Assembly (NCBI GenBank): GCA_964441145.1
Contig: CAYTUB010000034.1
Location: 1-31,364, forward strand
Length of the DNA stretch: 31,364 nucleotides
Reading direction: 5' to 3'
Source of the DNA: SHLQ01 sp964441145
Lineage (GTDB): Bacteria; Actinomycetota; Acidimicrobiia; Acidimicrobiales; SHLQ01
The notes beneath the pieces are model-generated. The model had not been told where the DNA came from. It saw only the letters and a list, made by a program, of their open reading frames with translations, and ran no database searches. Of this stretch, positions 1 to 7,544 are shown piece after piece; position 1 is the first letter of the stretch; every line of letters starts with the position of its first letter. The position numbers were made by a program, and so were the translations under genes.

Positions 1-4
1 GACA

Positions 5-35
5 GTACGTAACTTTACAGTCCGCCGATACGTAC
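5..35. repeat. 7-bp inverted repeat downstream of the dienelactone hydrolase-like gene
   Basis: GTACGTA at 5-11 is the perfect reverse complement of TACGTAC at 29-35, with 17 bases between. It lies just past the stop of the minus-strand gene ending at 59, so it could be a weak hairpin terminator. There is no T-tract and the loop is long. The window starts here, so the other side is not visible. Confidence 0.3.
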
Positions 36-58
36 AAGCGCAGCAGCCAGGTGAGGTG

Positions 59-802
59 TTACTTCAGGATGCGAGTGAAGAAGGACAGGGCTAAGGACCA
101 GACTTGGGTGGCGATGTCAGGGTCGTGGCGATGGCCGATGTCGCGCATGAAGGCGTGTTGGCCGTTGAACTCATGCCACTCAAACATGACATCCGCATCG
201 GTCATCTCGTCATAGATTTCGCGTCGTCCGTCACGGGGGATGTGTGGGTCCTGTCGTCCCCACACCATCAACATCTCCGCTTCGATCTCGCCCACCCGGT
301 CGAGGGTCCCATCGTTACCGCCTTTTCCGAGCGAACGTTGCGAGAGGTCCGTTCCATAGAAGCTCGCACCAGCGGTGATCTCGGGTTGGGTCACACATGC
401 CCGAAAGCTGAGATGGCCACCGAGGCAGATGCCGAGCGCGCCGATCCTCCCACTGCACGCTTCATGGCCTTGGAGGAACTCGACGAGTGCGGCTGCATCG
501 TCGTCGAAGGACGACATTTCCTTTTCGGCCTTTAGATCGTTGCCCCGCGCCGTGTCTTCTTTGTTGTATTCGAAGACCGTTCCGGGCTCCTCGAACTCGT
601 GGTACACCTCGGGTGCGACGACGAAGAAGCCATGGCCAGCCAAGTATTCCCCAGCACGGCGGATCGGGGCCGTGATTTGATAGATCTCGGAGTACAAGAT
701 GACCGCCGGGTACGTACCCTCCGCTACAGGACGGTAGATGTGGGTCCGCATCGGGCCGCGTGGAGTCGAGAGATCTTCGTATTCGCCAGTCTGATAAATC
801 AT
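59..802 (-). CDS. dienelactone hydrolase family protein
   Basis: An alpha/beta hydrolase of the dienelactone hydrolase (DLH) family, which hydrolyses cyclic esters such as dienelactones; the substrate here is unknown and the protein is probably cytoplasmic. Numbered from the ATG at 802, the nucleophile is Cys126 in GICLGGH, the acid is Asp185 in WGRQDPH and the base is His216 in NGQHAFMRD. This is the Cys-Asp-His triad of DLH, and the 247-residue length is normal for the family. A TTG at 847 would add 15 residues (beginning MPELSRP) with no family similarity that I recognise. Neither start has a clear ribosome-binding site, so the start is uncertain. The gene follows the HD-GYP gene on the same strand (its stop is at 858), so the two may be co-transcribed. 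Confidence 0.82.
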   Translation of the reverse strand: MIYQTGEYEDLSTPRGPMRTHIYRPVAEGTYPAVILYSEIYQITAPIRRAGEYLAGHGFFVVAPEVYHEFEEPGTVFEYNKEDTARGNDLKAEKEMSSFDDDAAALVEFLQGHEACSGRIGALGICLGGHLSFRACVTQPEITAGASFYGTDLSQRSLGKGGNDGTLDRVGEIEAEMLMVWGRQDPHIPRDGRREIYDEMTDADVMFEWHEFNGQHAFMRDIGHRHDPDIATQVWSLALSFFTRILK

Positions 803-857
803 CGACCGTAGCTTTGTCGGTGGATGCGGCCGAGACAACTCGGGCAACAGGGTTGCG

Positions 858-3095
858 TTACCAGCAGGTTTGATTGCCGAACGTCCCGCCGGGACATGTT
901 GTTCGTAGATAGCTCGCCCTCAGGTGTCCGACCGGTGTGCCATTCGACGCCCAATACACCGTGTCGGTGTTGGTCGTGTTCGTGAGGATCGTGCCCGCCA
1001 GGTTCGATCGAATGAACTCGGAATCGTCGAGCGCAACTCCGGTGAAGTCGGCCCCTCGGAGGTCTGCGTCATTGAAGTTCATGTCGATGAGAGTAACCCC
1101 GCGGAAGTCAACGTCTCGCAGGCCAGCAGAGCTGAGTGAGGCCGCGTTGAGGGTTGCACCTCGGAGGTCGCTCGAACTCAAGTCAGCGAACGCGAAACTG
1201 AAAGAGGTCATCGACGCGTTGGAGAGATCTACTCCGACGAACGTTGCCCTCTCGGCTGAGCCATCGATGAACGTGGTCCCGCTCAGATTTGCGCCGCTAA
1301 AGTTGGCGCCATTGAGATTGCTGTCTCGAAACGTCGTGCCGGAGAAGTCCAACTGAGCGAGATGAGCGCCGCCAATATCGAGCCCTACGAAGTTTTTGTT
1401 GGTGAGGTCGCAGCTACTTGCGACAGTGGTGCCAGCAAGTATCGATTGCAAGCAAACGGGTGAGCTCGCGGCTGCCGTGGCTACCGGCCGGGTAGTCGTC
1501 GTTGTTGGCTGAGTAGTAGGCGGAGTGGTGGTGGGTGCCACGGTTGTGGGAGTGGTGGTTCGTACCGTCGTCGTGGTTTGACGTCGGGTCGTCGTAGTTG
1601 CCCGAGTGGCGGGCGGAGTGGTCGGGGAAGCATCGGTCGTGCTGCTGCTACCGGAGTCGGTGCCGACGCCGCCAGGACCGCCGCCAGTGCTCGGTGCGGG
1701 TGTTGGTGAAATCGGGCCTGCGGGGGTCTCGACAGCGACGCTCCCACCTTGTTCGGGTTCCGAAGACTCCGTTGTCTCGGGCTCACTCGTTGTTTCAGCG
1801 TCGTCCGACTCTGGCGTTTCGCCAGCGCTCGGCAACTCATTGTTAGGAGCCGAGTCCGCCGGATCAGCTGCTGTTGTCCCCACCACGATCGTCGTCGTTG
1901 GAGACTCCACTTCGATCTCTTGGTTCTGCCCGTTGAACGCCTCTACATCACCCTCATCAGCAAAGGCGATCTGTGGCGGGGGAGTACTTGGCAGTGCGGG
2001 AGCGATGCCTGGGACCACCGTCGCCGCTACAGCCACGGTCGTAGCTGCCGCAGTGGTCGCTGCTTGGCTGCTCACCTGGATGAATTGGGCGACGCCGGGC
2101 GCTTCGAGAATCCAACCGAAACGGGTCGCAGCTCCACTACGACGCAAGCCGGCTTCGAGCATTGCGCGCACGACTACCGGGTCGAAGTGGTTACCCGCCG
2201 AACGAACCAACTCTTCGCGAGCCTCTTCAGCGCTCGCCGGAACCTTGTATGAACGTCTCGAAGTAATCACGTCATAGGCATCGGCGACCGCCACGATCCG
2301 TCCCGCCCGCGAGATGTCGCGTCCGGCGGTGCCCTTGGGATAACCCGTTCCGTCCCATCGCTCATGATGATCCGAGGCGGCGAGAAGCCATTCGCCCAAC
2401 CAGTCTTGGAGCGGTGCGAGAAGTTCAACTGCGGCTGCAGGGTGTCGACGAAGGATTTCCCATTCCTCGCTCGTCGGTTTACCCGGCTTGGTCAGGATCT
2501 CTACGGGAACATGGAGCTTTCCAACATCGTGCAGGAGTGCTCCCCAACGAAGCCCGTTGAGGTCGGTCTTGGAGAGACCCAGCTGTTGTCCAATGACATC
2601 GGCGTAGGCACGCACCCGCTCGGTGTGTCCTCTCGTCAGTGGATCATGTCGGGCAAGTTCGGTTACCAACTGCACCGCTTGCTCGGCTGCTGTTTGTACA
2701 TCGTTGCTCAAACGAAACTTGCCCTGCGCCTCCACGAGTTTCTTCACGCCACTGGAACGCAGTGCCATTTTGAAACGTGAAGGTGCGTGATCGGGGAAGA
2801 TCAAGCTCATCTCGAGGAGAGCGACGAGTGGAACCCAGCGTTGAAGCAGGCGCGCTGCGACACCGGCGGCGAGGACTGACACCACGATGGCCTGGGTTAG
2901 GAACACCAACGCGCCGGGGATGCCGCCGAGATCGGCACCGAAGAAGAATCGTTGCGTGAGTCGAATCGCCAACCAGCCGACGATGAATGGTGTGACTGCA
3001 AGAACTACGCGAAGCAAACGCGCAAAACCTGGCCGAGGCTCCCAGCCGTCTGACGCAGCAAATTTTGAAGGCCTTTCCTCGCCGATCTTCCTCAC
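858..3095 (-). CDS. transmembrane HD-GYP phosphodiesterase-like protein with pentapeptide-repeat ectodomain
   Basis: A 745-residue multidomain protein. Hydrophobic segments lie at about residues 27-50 and 60-84. An HD-GYP domain follows at about 145-315, with the HD pair at H189-D190 (HDVGK) and the HHERWDGTGYP signature at 243-253. HD-GYP domains hydrolyse cyclic di-GMP, and the metal-binding residues look intact. A third hydrophobic stretch at about 336-366 is followed by a long acidic, then Thr/Pro/Ser-rich linker. The C-terminal ~170 residues are pentapeptide repeats of the A(D/N)LXX type (for example GANFSGANLSG and ADLRGADF), ending in a Cys-containing tail. My reading is an internal HD-GYP domain and an exported repeat domain. 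The start is a GTG at 3095 with no Shine-Dalgarno. An inverted repeat sits just upstream (3113-3147). Confidence 0.85.
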   Translation of the reverse strand: MRKIGEERPSKFAASDGWEPRPGFARLLRVVLAVTPFIVGWLAIRLTQRFFFGADLGGIPGALVFLTQAIVVSVLAAGVAARLLQRWVPLVALLEMSLIFPDHAPSRFKMALRSSGVKKLVEAQGKFRLSNDVQTAAEQAVQLVTELARHDPLTRGHTERVRAYADVIGQQLGLSKTDLNGLRWGALLHDVGKLHVPVEILTKPGKPTSEEWEILRRHPAAAVELLAPLQDWLGEWLLAASDHHERWDGTGYPKGTAGRDISRAGRIVAVADAYDVITSRRSYKVPASAEEAREELVRSAGNHFDPVVVRAMLEAGLRRSGAATRFGWILEAPGVAQFIQVSSQAATTAAATTVAVAATVVPGIAPALPSTPPPQIAFADEGDVEAFNGQNQEIEVESPTTTIVVGTTAADPADSAPNNELPSAGETPESDDAETTSEPETTESSEPEQGGSVAVETPAGPISPTPAPSTGGGPGGVGTDSGSSSTTDASPTTPPATRATTTTRRQTTTTVRTTTPTTVAPTTTPPTTQPTTTTTRPVATAAASSPVCLQSILAGTTVASSCDLTNKNFVGLDIGGAHLAQLDFSGTTFRDSNLNGANFSGANLSGTTFIDGSAERATFVGVDLSNASMTSFSFAFADLSSSDLRGATLNAASLSSAGLRDVDFRGVTLIDMNFNDADLRGADFTGVALDDSEFIRSNLAGTILTNTTNTDTVYWASNGTPVGHLRASYLRTTCPGGTFGNQTCW

Positions 3096-3112
3096 AGGGG
3101 AGGGTTCGGCCT

Positions 3113-3147
3113 ATTGGCCAAACGAAAAGATGGTCCGTTTGGCCAAT
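3113..3147 (-). promoter_or_regulatory. 12-bp perfect inverted repeat upstream of the HD-GYP gene (operator or hairpin)
   Basis: ATTGGCCAAACG at 3113-3124 is the exact reverse complement of CGTTTGGCCAAT at 3136-3147, with 11 bases between. Each arm contains the self-palindrome TTGGCCAA. The repeat lies 18-52 bases before the GTG at 3095. A TATAAA hexamer on the minus strand (3152-3147) overlaps its far edge and could be a -10 box. A dimeric repressor site fits. A terminator hairpin for the upstream gene ending at 3196 is the alternative, but no T-tract follows. Confidence 0.5.
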
Positions 3148-3195
3148 TTATATGCCAGGAGCCCTTGTTTATTGGGTATTCGCGGGATGGGGCTC

Positions 3196-3582
3196 TTACG
3201 CGATTGAGCGACTACCTGCGCGCCATTCGGCAAAGTCATTCGCGTCAAAGACGAGCGATATCACGTCGGTGACCAGCAACACGACGAGGAAGATCGCATA
3301 ACCGGTGCCGACCCCGGAGAACAACGTGATGAGAACCACGACGACGAGCGGGGTCCAGATGACCAGGTGAGGTAGCGCCATCAGTGCAGATAAGCCTCGC
3401 TCACGCGCCATGATCACCATGTTTGGTGCCATCCCCCCAATGGCGAGAACCGCGATGAGCACTCCGTTGGTTTTCCCGAGGAACGCGAGCGTCGCGATGT
3501 TGATCGGCGCGAGCCACAACGCCACCCACGCTTGCACCGCGATCGGCAGTCGGCGAAAGCTCTCAAAGATTTCGGTGATCAC
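3196..3582 (-). CDS. small hydrophobic membrane protein, function unknown
   Basis: A 128-residue protein with about four predicted membrane helices, at roughly residues 14-35, 40-58, 70-90 and 92-112. I do not recognise a family. Its GTG start at 3582 shares one base with the TAG stop of the upstream SDR gene (TAGTG), so it is probably translated by termination-reinitiation on the same message. It ends with a short charged tail (FAEWRAGSRSIA). The overlap argues that it is a real gene working alongside or under the control of the SDR, but nothing in its sequence shows a role. Confidence 0.75.
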   Translation of the reverse strand: MITEIFESFRRLPIAVQAWVALWLAPINIATLAFLGKTNGVLIAVLAIGGMAPNMVIMARERGLSALMALPHLVIWTPLVVVVLITLFSGVGTGYAIFLVVLLVTDVISLVFDANDFAEWRAGSRSIA

Positions 3583-4325
3583 TATTGGAGTTGGGTGAAG
3601 CGGCCGCCATCGATAGGCAGCGATACGCCGGTGATGTAGTTGGCTTGCTGGGAGCAGAAGAACGCAACGACTTGACCAAAGTCCGAAGCGTCCCCCACTC
3701 GACCCATTGGTTGTTGGGCGGCCAATTCTTCGATGCCGCCACTGTAAACATCTTCGACCCGTGGGGTGAGGTGCAGGCCCGGTTGCGCGGTGTTGACCGT
3801 AATGCCATCACCGACGACCTCGAGGGCCAACGTCTTTAGGAGCGAGGTAAGCCCAGCCCGAGCCGTGTTCGACAAGATCAGGTTTGGCATTGGGGTATGC
3901 ACCGATGTCGAGGTGATCGCCACGATCCGACCCCACTGTTGGTCCTGCATTCCCGGGATCACCAGCTTGGCCATTGCGGCCATGGAGACGAGGTTCATTT
4001 CGAGCGCTGCGTCGTAGGCGTCGATGTCGGTCGCTTCGAAGTTGCCCGGTGGTGGGCCGCCGGCGTTCGTGATGAGAATATCGATGCCGCCAAGTTCGAC
4101 AGTTGCTTGTTCGATGAAGGCTGTGGCGCCCTGTCGAGTAGCGAGGTCACCAACGATTGGGACCGAGTTGGAGACCTTCGCCGCCGCCTCATCTACCCGT
4201 TCTTGCGTTCGGCCGTTGACCACGACGCTGCAGCCTGCCTCGCCGAGCGCTATCGCCGTGGCGAGGCCAAGCCCTGATGTTGATGCGGCTACTACCGCCC
4301 GTTTGCCGTCGATGCCAAGATCCAT
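3582..4325 (-). CDS. short-chain dehydrogenase/reductase (SDR) with atypical active site
   Basis: A 247-residue Rossmann-fold SDR. The N-terminal nucleotide-binding motif is AASTSGLGLA (about residues 13-22), a variant of TGxxxGxG. TNAGG at 86-90 corresponds to NNAG, and a catalytic-type Ser lies in ITSTS near 139. The YxxxK pair is absent: the equivalent segment reads SNTAR, with Ser152 where Tyr is expected and Arg156 where Lys is expected. A subgroup of SDRs carries such S-N-x-x-R sequences, so this may be a genuine but mechanistically different clade. The C-terminal GVSLPIDGG is typical of the family. The substrate is unknown. The ATG at 4325 is preceded by TAGCTT six bases upstream, which suggests a leaderless transcript. 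The downstream gene overlaps the stop codon. Confidence 0.85.
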   Translation of the reverse strand: MDLGIDGKRAVVAASTSGLGLATAIALGEAGCSVVVNGRTQERVDEAAAKVSNSVPIVGDLATRQGATAFIEQATVELGGIDILITNAGGPPPGNFEATDIDAYDAALEMNLVSMAAMAKLVIPGMQDQQWGRIVAITSTSVHTPMPNLILSNTARAGLTSLLKTLALEVVGDGITVNTAQPGLHLTPRVEDVYSGGIEELAAQQPMGRVGDASDFGQVVAFFCSQQANYITGVSLPIDGGRFTQLQ

Positions 4326-4331
4326 CCGGCA

Positions 4332-4337
4332 AAGCTA
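4332..4337 (-). promoter_or_regulatory. putative -10 hexamer TAGCTT of the SDR gene (leaderless type)
   Basis: TAGCTT lies on the minus strand with 6 bases between it and the ATG at 4325. It matches the TANNNT pattern repeated before many genes in this window. The transcript would start at or very near the start codon. Confidence 0.5.
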
Positions 4338-4371
4338 GCTCGGATCGTTTCGGTGATCGAGGTGGCTGCTA

Positions 4372-5367
4372 CTAGGCCCGCGACACCTGTTGCTCACGAG
4401 CAGTCAGAAACATGTACCCAAGACCAGCGTTGGTGATCTCGGCGATCGATGAAGTCGCAGTGATCAGCTCACCGCGGCTCTCGGGGCTACCGGGCGGGGC
4501 CATGAGAACGGTGATCGCTCCCGGGAGGCTGCGTGTCGAGCGGGCTGCTTCGATGAGCCGTGGGTACCCGCCGACCAGCGCATCGGTTGGACGCTTGATT
4601 GCGTCGACGGCGCCGACTCCGTACATCACGGGTGCAACCTCTCGTTGATGGGTTCCAAAGAGTCGGTCCCAGATGATGAACACGGCACCGAAGTTCTTGT
4701 CGATGTATTCGGGGTTGTAGCCGTGATGTACTCGATGGGTGGAGGGCGTTACGAATACCGCTGCGATAACTTGACCAAGTACACCCTGCTTTGCGATAGC
4801 GAAACGTTCGGTGTGGTACGCCTGAGCGATCAAGGCAGCGAGGACATCCATCGCAACGGCGGCGATTGGATTGAACCCGATGAGCGGTAGCCACAAACCA
4901 AACATTGGCTTGTAGAGCGCTTCCATCCACGGCACCCGAACCGCCGTGGTCATGCCGATGGTCTCGGGGGAGTGATGTACGAGGTGCGACGCCCACAGAG
5001 CGCTCACCCGGTGCTCGGCTCGATGGACCCAGTAGTAGATGAAGTCACGCATGAAGAACACGGTGAGCCACACCACTGGGCTGGTCAGATCGAGCGTCGT
5101 CAGGCGGTGTTCGGTGTACAACCACGCATACAGACCGACGAAGAGTCCCTTGCCGACCACGTTCTTGACGACCAAGAACGCTCCGCCGCTGAGCAGCGAG
5201 GTAGCCGTGCTGTTGGCCTCGAGGTCTCGCCCCGATGCCCAGCGCACGAGCTTCTCGGTGGCGATGGCGACAACGATGCAGATCCCGAAGATGGTCAGCG
5301 CGTTGGCGAGATAGAAGTCGGCGAGAACCGAAACGGCGGAGTCGAGTTGCTGGAGTGGGGAGGTCAT
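4372..5367 (-). CDS. sterol desaturase / fatty acid hydroxylase superfamily membrane protein
   Basis: A 331-residue di-iron membrane enzyme of the fatty acid hydroxylase superfamily. The three histidine boxes are intact: HRAEH at 115-119, HLVHH at 128-132 and HRVHH at 211-215. Hydrophobic helices occur at about 18-38, 55-80, 95-113 and 155-185. Such enzymes hydroxylate or desaturate lipids or sterols using O2; the substrate here is open. About 85 residues extend beyond the usual domain (after ~245) and contain no motif I recognise. The ATG at 5367 is the best start: the frame stays open upstream, but that extension has no homology and runs over two plus-strand genes. GACGAT six bases before the ATG may be a -10 element. 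The gene is divergent from the small membrane protein at 5509. Confidence 0.85.
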   Translation of the reverse strand: MTSPLQQLDSAVSVLADFYLANALTIFGICIVVAIATEKLVRWASGRDLEANSTATSLLSGGAFLVVKNVVGKGLFVGLYAWLYTEHRLTTLDLTSPVVWLTVFFMRDFIYYWVHRAEHRVSALWASHLVHHSPETIGMTTAVRVPWMEALYKPMFGLWLPLIGFNPIAAVAMDVLAALIAQAYHTERFAIAKQGVLGQVIAAVFVTPSTHRVHHGYNPEYIDKNFGAVFIIWDRLFGTHQREVAPVMYGVGAVDAIKRPTDALVGGYPRLIEAARSTRSLPGAITVLMAPPGSPESRGELITATSSIAEITNAGLGYMFLTAREQQVSRA

Positions 5368-5413
5368 GTATTCATCGTCGATCAGTACCCGCCTTGGGGG
5401 CACTGGGGGAAGC

Positions 5414-5440
5414 CCCCAAAAACCCCTAGGGGATTTGGGG
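5414..5440. repeat. nested palindrome in a divergent intergenic region
   Basis: CCCCAAA at 5414-5420 pairs with TTTGGGG at 5434-5440, enclosing the perfect palindrome CCCCTAGGGG at 5423-5432. The flanks are also rich in G and C runs. It lies between the divergent starts at 5367 and 5509, where an operator, or a strong hairpin in the 5' leader of the plus-strand gene, would be plausible. Confidence 0.45.
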
Positions 5441-5508
5441 AAGTCCGGGGAACCAGAAGTGAGAGATGCACGTACAACCATCAGGTGGAACCCCAAAAGG
5501 AGCCCAAA

Positions 5509-5871
5509 ATGGACGAAGCGAACCCAGACGCCGCCAGTGCGGACGAAGTCAATACACAGGAAACCCAGGTGCAGCGAGGCACCTGGCTTGAACTGGGCAT
5601 CACCGCGCTGGCAACCCTCGGGTTGCTCACCCTGGTCATCGGAGGAGCGATCCTCATCCGCAGCGGGTTCGATGAGCCCGAACGGCGAGAACGGATCCTT
5701 CGCGTCCAGCCCGTACCCGACGAGCCCGAGCAGTACTGCTACGAAGAGGTGGTCCCACGAAACGGCGGACTCTTCGGTGACCGCGACGATCAAGGCGATG
5801 ACTTTGACGCCGAGGCGCAGTTCGCTGACGGCGGGGAGCGCCGGGTGATCATCGTGTGCGAAGACTGGTAG
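5509..5871 (+). CDS. small single-pass membrane protein, function unknown
   Basis: A 120-residue protein with an acidic N-terminal segment (about 1-27), one membrane helix at about 28-51 (ITALATLGLLTLVIGGAILI) and a polar C-terminal part rich in Asp, Glu and Arg that holds two Cys residues (Cys77 and Cys117). I recognise no family. The start is supported by AAAGGAG a few bases before the ATG. The frame is open upstream but would then overlap the desaturase gene antisense. The gene ends 24 bases before the dioxygenase-like gene on the same strand. That gene appears to have its own promoter, so an operon is possible but not required. Confidence 0.65.
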   Translation: MDEANPDAASADEVNTQETQVQRGTWLELGITALATLGLLTLVIGGAILIRSGFDEPERRERILRVQPVPDEPEQYCYEEVVPRNGGLFGDRDDQGDDFDAEAQFADGGERRVIIVCEDW

Positions 5872-5883
5872 AGGCCTCGGGTC

Positions 5884-5889
5884 TAGGCT
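5884..5889 (+). promoter_or_regulatory. putative -10 hexamer TAGGCT of the dioxygenase-like gene (leaderless type)
   Basis: TAGGCT is followed by six bases and then the GTG start at 5896. The spacing and pattern match the other TANNNT sites in the window. The intervening GGGAG could also act as a weakly placed ribosome-binding site. Confidence 0.5.
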
Positions 5890-5895
5890 GGGAGC

Positions 5896-6684
5896 GTGAC
5901 TCCACGAGCGATCTACATCCCCCACGGGGGCGGTCCCATGCCGTTGATGGACGACCCCGGCCACGCAGATCTCATTGCCTACCTCAAGGGCTTCGAGAGT
6001 GAGATGGGTCGTCCCGAGGCCATCATCTTGGTCAGTGCCCATTGGGAAGCGTCGACGCCGACGATCACCGCGGGTGTCCAGCCAGACCTGTACTTCGACT
6101 ACTACGGATTTCCGCCTGAGACCTACGAGCTGACCTACTCAGCGCCTGGCTCAGTCGAGCTCGCCGAGCAACTACATCAGCTACTTTCCGCGGGCGGGTT
6201 CGACCCAGTACTCGATACCGAGCGCGGGTTTGATCACGGCATGTTCGTACCGCTTATGTTGATGTACCCCGACGCGTCGATCCCAGTGGTGCAGGTCTCC
6301 CTCGTCGGCGGGCTTGACTCAGCAACCCACATCGCTCTCGGAGAAGCACTGCGGCCAATCACCGATGACGGCAAGATCCTGGTCATTGGTTCGGGCCTGA
6401 GCTATCACAACATGGCTGGCTTTGGAGGCGCAGAAAAGGACGATCAGAATCTGGCCTTCGACGCATGGCTCGAGACCACCTGCACCGACGAATCGATCGG
6501 CGAGGATGCTCGTCGAGGGAAACTCATCGAGTGGGAAAAGGCACCCGCAGCCAGGTACAACCATCCACGAGAAGAACACCTCGTTCCGCTTCACGTCTGT
6601 TACGGCGTTGGAGGTGGCCCAGCCGAGCGGACCTTCGCCGGACAAGTGCTCGCCAAACGCACAGCCGGGTATAGCTGGAGTTAA
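5896..6684 (+). CDS. class III extradiol ring-cleavage dioxygenase family protein (DODA type)
   Basis: A 262-residue protein of the LigB/DOPA-dioxygenase fold, whose members use a non-haem metal to open catechol rings with O2. Candidate metal ligands and catalytic histidines are visible: His10 in IPHGGGP, His49 in SAHWE, His114 in FDHG and His228 in EEHLVPLHV, with His171 in SYHN nearby. Length and motif order fit the stand-alone DODA/YgiD type. The natural substrate is unknown, since family members range from DOPA to other catechols. The start is GTG at 5896. The stop codon overlaps that of the convergent SGNH hydrolase gene by 4 bases (TTAA). Confidence 0.85.
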   Translation: MTPRAIYIPHGGGPMPLMDDPGHADLIAYLKGFESEMGRPEAIILVSAHWEASTPTITAGVQPDLYFDYYGFPPETYELTYSAPGSVELAEQLHQLLSAGGFDPVLDTERGFDHGMFVPLMLMYPDASIPVVQVSLVGGLDSATHIALGEALRPITDDGKILVIGSGLSYHNMAGFGGAEKDDQNLAFDAWLETTCTDESIGEDARRGKLIEWEKAPAARYNHPREEHLVPLHVCYGVGGGPAERTFAGQVLAKRTAGYSWS

Positions 6685-7403
6685 TCGGTCACGCCCACGA
6701 TCGTCGCGATGCGAGGCCACGCGAGATCGACCATGTAGCGGTACCCCTTGGTTCCCGGATGCCAATTGTCCGGTGCGAGGCCATCGCGCGAAGGCCATGC
6801 CCACGGCCAAAAGAGCTGGAAGTCTTTCTCTTTGGCGGCGGCTTCGATCCGGACGTTGAAGCGCCGAGCCATCAACGAGTTGAGCGGTGTCGAAACCCCG
6901 ACCCGCGCAACGAGTGAACGACTTTCGGGCAGCGCGTCGAGGACTCTGCTGAGGTGACCAAAAGAGTCGCGCCAGCTGTTTGGTGCCATGAGGTTATTGG
7001 CGCCTGCAAGCAGCGAGATGAGTTGTGGTTCTTGGCCCGCGTCTCGTAGCAGCGCCAGACGCTCGAGCTGAGTTGTCGCGACGTCGCCAAACTGTGCACC
7101 GGTGATGCTGAGGTTGATCACCCTCCATGGTTCGCCGGTCTCGGTTCGCAGACGTTCGAGAATCTGGGGCACCCAACCATCCATCGGGTCCGGGGTTCCG
7201 AGCCCTTGCGAACTCGAATCACCCAGCACCACCCATAGCGGGCCGGTCTCGGCAATAGCTTCGTTGTTCCAGTCGTCCCAGAATTGCGCATACGGCTCAC
7301 GTTGGGACTCGATCCAAACAACGGCGTCGGATACCTGAGATAACACGTTCGATATGAAGCCCGGTTTTCGACGGGGCATCGGGGCAAAATCCATTGCTGA
7401 CAT
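6681..7403 (-). CDS. SGNH/GDSL-type hydrolase
   Basis: A 240-residue esterase/lipase-like protein of the SGNH superfamily. Counting from the ATG at 7403, block I is GDSSSQG with the nucleophile Ser63, block II Gly lies in TGAQFGD (~102), block III is GANN with Asn126, and block V is DNWH with Asp212 and His215. The catalytic set is therefore complete. The substrate is unknown; relatives deacylate lipids or sugars. No signal peptide is evident. An in-frame ATG at 7451 (MIGDRRTH) and an open frame further upstream leave the start uncertain. TAGATT lies 13 bases before the 7451 ATG. The stop interlocks with the convergent dioxygenase-like gene. Confidence 0.82.
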   Translation of the reverse strand: MSAMDFAPMPRRKPGFISNVLSQVSDAVVWIESQREPYAQFWDDWNNEAIAETGPLWVVLGDSSSQGLGTPDPMDGWVPQILERLRTETGEPWRVINLSITGAQFGDVATTQLERLALLRDAGQEPQLISLLAGANNLMAPNSWRDSFGHLSRVLDALPESRSLVARVGVSTPLNSLMARRFNVRIEAAAKEKDFQLFWPWAWPSRDGLAPDNWHPGTKGYRYMVDLAWPRIATIVGVTD

Positions 7404-7544
7404 TCTGTCGTGTTTGGGTGCGTCCGAGTGTGTTCTTCTGTCACCGATCATGCGCCTTGTGTGCAATCTAACAACGTAGGAAAATTGCAAAATTGAGTCG
7501 TCCGACCCGCTAGCTACGGGCCAAAAAGGCCGATCTATCTACCA

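Noticed and set aside
1606..2277. A 223-codon plus-strand open frame opposite the Thr-rich linker of the HD-GYP protein
   Set aside because: Its Val/Gly/Ser-rich sequence is what the complement of a Thr/Pro-rich coding stretch produces; the minus-strand HD-GYP and pentapeptide domains are clear.
5370..6042. N-terminal extension of the sterol-desaturase-type gene
   Set aside because: The frame stays open, but the added 225 residues have no homology and run antisense to the small membrane protein and dioxygenase-like genes.
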